Origin: Thauera sp. K11
GTDB lineage: Bacteria; Pseudomonadota; Gammaproteobacteria; Burkholderiales; Rhodocyclaceae
Assembly (NCBI RefSeq): GCF_002354895.1
Contig: NZ_CP023439.1
Span: forward strand, 4,588,001-4,652,000
Direction of reading: 5' to 3'
DNA: 64,000 nucleotides
Part shown: piece by piece, positions 62,618 to 64,000 of the stretch
Numbering within the stretch: position 1 is the stretch's first letter
Layout: each line of letters begins with the position of its first letter
Program-made: the position numbers and the translations under genes
Notes under the pieces: generated by a model
The model's input: the letters and a program-made list of their open reading frames with translations, nothing else
What the model was told of the DNA's origin: nothing
Databases searched by the model: none

Positions 62618-63088
62618 ATGGAAATCGACATCGGCATCAACAAGAAGGATCGCGCCAAGATCGCTGAAGGGCTCTCCCGCCTCCTGGCCGACAGCTACAC
62701 GCTGTACCTGACGACCCATAACTTCCACTGGAACGTGACGGGGCCGATGTTCAACACGCTGCATCTGATGTTCGAGACGCAGTACACCGAGCTTGCGCTG
62801 GCGGTGGACCTGATCGCCGAGCGCATCCGCGCGCTGGGCTTCCCGGCGCCCGGCACGTACAAGGACTTCCAGAAGCTCGGCAGCATGGCCGAACCGGAAG
62901 GCGTGCCGAACGCGCAGGACATGATCCGCCAACTGGTGCTGGGCCAGGAGGCGGTGGTCAAGACGGCGCGCAGCGTGGTGCCGCTGGCCGACAAGGTGGG
63001 CGATGAGCCGACGCTGGACCTGCTGACGCAGCGCATGCAGACGCACGAGAAGAACGCCTGGATGCTGCGCAGCCTGCTGGAGGAATGA
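62618..63088 (+). CDS. dps: Dps, DNA-protecting ferritin-like protein
   Basis: 156 residues. Ferroxidase ligands at the subunit interface are conserved: His37, His49, Glu53, Asp64 and Glu68 ([20 protein letters not shown], then [13 protein letters not shown]). Stores iron and shields DNA under oxidative stress. AGGAGG lies 7-8 nt before ATG 62618; the frame is open upstream but no start there has a comparable site. Probably activated by the upstream OxyR. Confidence 0.95.
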   Translation: MEIDIGINKKDRAKIAEGLSRLLADSYTLYLTTHNFHWNVTGPMFNTLHLMFETQYTELALAVDLIAERIRALGFPAPGTYKDFQKLGSMAEPEGVPNAQDMIRQLVLGQEAVVKTARSVVPLADKVGDEPTLDLLTQRMQTHEKNAWMLRSLLEE

Positions 63089-63196
63089 CGGCGCGCTCTG
63101 CCCCGGAGCGACCGCGTCGCACGGGGTAGAGCCGTTCGCCTGGCAGTCGGCTGCGGTGCGGCGCTGAGGGGGCGTCTGCAGCGCTGGCGGGCTTCA

Positions 63197-63303
63197 GTGT
63201 TTCCGGGGCGGGGGCATTCCTTCCGGGGCTGCGGAACTCGCCTTCGCTGCGCTTGGCTCGGACAGTCCTCGCCCCTGCAGGGACGCCCCCGCCCCGGAAA
63301 CAC
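63197..63303. repeat. long palindromic element with perfect 19-bp arms
   Basis: GTGTTTCCGGGGCGGGGGC (63197-63215) and its exact complement (63285-63303) enclose 69 bp that itself carries shorter pairings. A further arm GGGGGCGTCTGCAG (63168-63181) repeats, inverted, the CTGCAGGGACGCCCCC at 63275-63290. It lies between the dps stop and the topB stop, a convergent gap. It resembles an intergenic repetitive palindrome. Confidence 0.75.
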
Positions 63304-63339
63304 GGCCTGTTCGGCTGAGAGGCCGTATTGCGAAGCTGA

Positions 63340-64000
63340 TCAGGACGCCTTTCCGGGGCGCTTGCGGGGGGCGGGCTTCTTCTCTTCTTCCGCGGCGGAT
63401 GCGCCGGCGGGTTCGGTGGCCGCGGTGGCCGTCTTCCCTGCGGCTGCCTTGGGTGCCTTGGCCTCGAATTCGAAGCCGACCTTGCCGTCCTTGCCGCGCA
63501 CCAGGAAGGCGGAGAACTTGCGCCGGGTGCGCGCGGACACGAAGCCCTTCAGCAGGTCGGTCTTGCCTTCGGCGAGCAGCCTGGCCATCTGCTCGCGCTC
63601 GATCGGCTGCTGCAGGATGACCTTGCCGGAACGGAAATCGCAGCTCTTCGCCGGGCCGACGGATTTTTCGCAGACGTAGGCCATGCCGTGCTCGAACACG
63701 CGGCCGGCGCATTTCGGGCAGGCGCCAACGGCTTCCTGTTCCGAGAAATCGACCGCCTCCGCTTCCTCGCCTTCCTTCGGCTGGCCGAAGTCGAACGCCG
63801 GCTGCTTGTCGTCGTTGAGCACGATGTCGGCGTTGAACAGGCGCCCCATCTTGTTGCGGAAGCCCAACAGCGGACCGACCTTGCCGTCGCGCAGCAGGGT
63901 CTCGATCTCGTCGATCTCGAACTGGCGGCCGGCGACGATCTTCCAGGTGCTCCAGTCGCAGCTCTGGCAGGCGAACTTCTTGTAGTTTTCCTTCACCACG
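63340..64000 (-). CDS. topB: DNA topoisomerase III, C-terminal part
   Basis: About 219 residues are visible; the 5' end lies beyond the right edge. The segment holds the C-terminal region of TopB with zinc-ribbon-like Cys pairs (CQSCDW and CPKCAGRVFEHGMAYVC), topoisomerase C-terminal repeats (FKNKMGRLFNADIVL-type, here GFRNKMGRLFNADIVL and GFVSARTRRKFSAFL), and a basic Lys/Ala-rich tail (EEEKKPAPRKRPGKAS). The catalytic domain with the active-site Tyr is not in the window, so assignment rests on the tail. Confidence 0.8.
   Translation of the reverse strand, partial: VVKENYKKFACQSCDWSTWKIVAGRQFEIDEIETLLRDGKVGPLLGFRNKMGRLFNADIVLNDDKQPAFDFGQPKEGEEAEAVDFSEQEAVGACPKCAGRVFEHGMAYVCEKSVGPAKSCDFRSGKVILQQPIEREQMARLLAEGKTDLLKGFVSARTRRKFSAFLVRGKDGKVGFEFEAKAPKAAAGKTATAATEPAGASAAEEEKKPAPRKRPGKAS

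Overview
The window is about 68% G+C with a gene set typical of a betaproteobacterium of the Rhodocyclales (Thauera/Azoarcus-like). It holds EarP next to an elongation factor P with Arg32, RdgC, CcoG, a class I PHA synthase, a monomeric NADP isocitrate dehydrogenase, cytochrome c' beside a cytochrome b561, and OxyR beside Dps. The genus assignment is inference from gene content. No rRNA or CRISPR array was seen, and one tRNA (Leu, GAG) is present.

Layout. 1-3.2 kb is a low-GC accessory stretch: a secreted/membrane gene pair running off the left edge, a small tyrosine recombinase, and a 308-aa orphan. 3.5-5.45 kb holds the 3' remnant of a fimbrial usher gene cut by a small Tn3-type element. 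The element's 37/38-bp inverted repeats enclose only a DUF1778-GNAT toxin-antitoxin pair and two hairpins. 5.6-16.1 kb is housekeeping and sensing: a methyltransferase, a candidate small RNA with an anti-Shine-Dalgarno run, a hemerythrin, GpmI, RluA, an AraC-AGT fusion, a SLOG-TIR protein, a FUSC exporter and a chemoreceptor.

16.2-25.5 kb holds two transport units read divergently around a TetR-type operator. Leftward are tetR and an Mla-like phospholipid ABC system (MlaE with STAS, MlaF, MlaD, lipoprotein), mostly joined by 4-bp overlaps. Rightward is an HlyD/RbbA/YhhJ-type exporter. 25.5-31.3 kb has the PHA synthase, an ABC1/UbiB-like kinase, an orphan M41-type protease, DUF6644 and DUF6152 proteins, and a flavin reductase. 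31.4-41.4 kb has isocitrate dehydrogenase, tRNA-Leu, a diguanylate cyclase, an AEC transporter, a glycine-zipper lipoprotein, CcoG with a PAS protein, and RF3 (prfC) behind a terminator-like leader.

41.4-46.3 kb carries rdgC, an AtaL-like protein, an RsuA-type pseudouridine synthase, and earP-efp, the modifier and its target. Two AT-rich, DnaA-box-bearing intergenic segments flank the rdgC-rsuA block in opposite orientation. 46.3-64 kb has an antitoxin beside an internally deleted ParE toxin, a CorA-like protein, a fused double-length UvrA, cytochromes b and c', a chemoreceptor with a haem c motif, a DegP/DegQ-family protease, a TonB receptor, oxyR-dps, a long palindrome, and the 3' part of topB running off the right edge.

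The most unusual items are the transposase-less Tn3-type toxin-antitoxin element, the anti-SD small RNA candidate, the in-frame deleted ParE next to an intact antitoxin, the stand-alone SLOG-TIR protein, and the paired DnaA-box segments.
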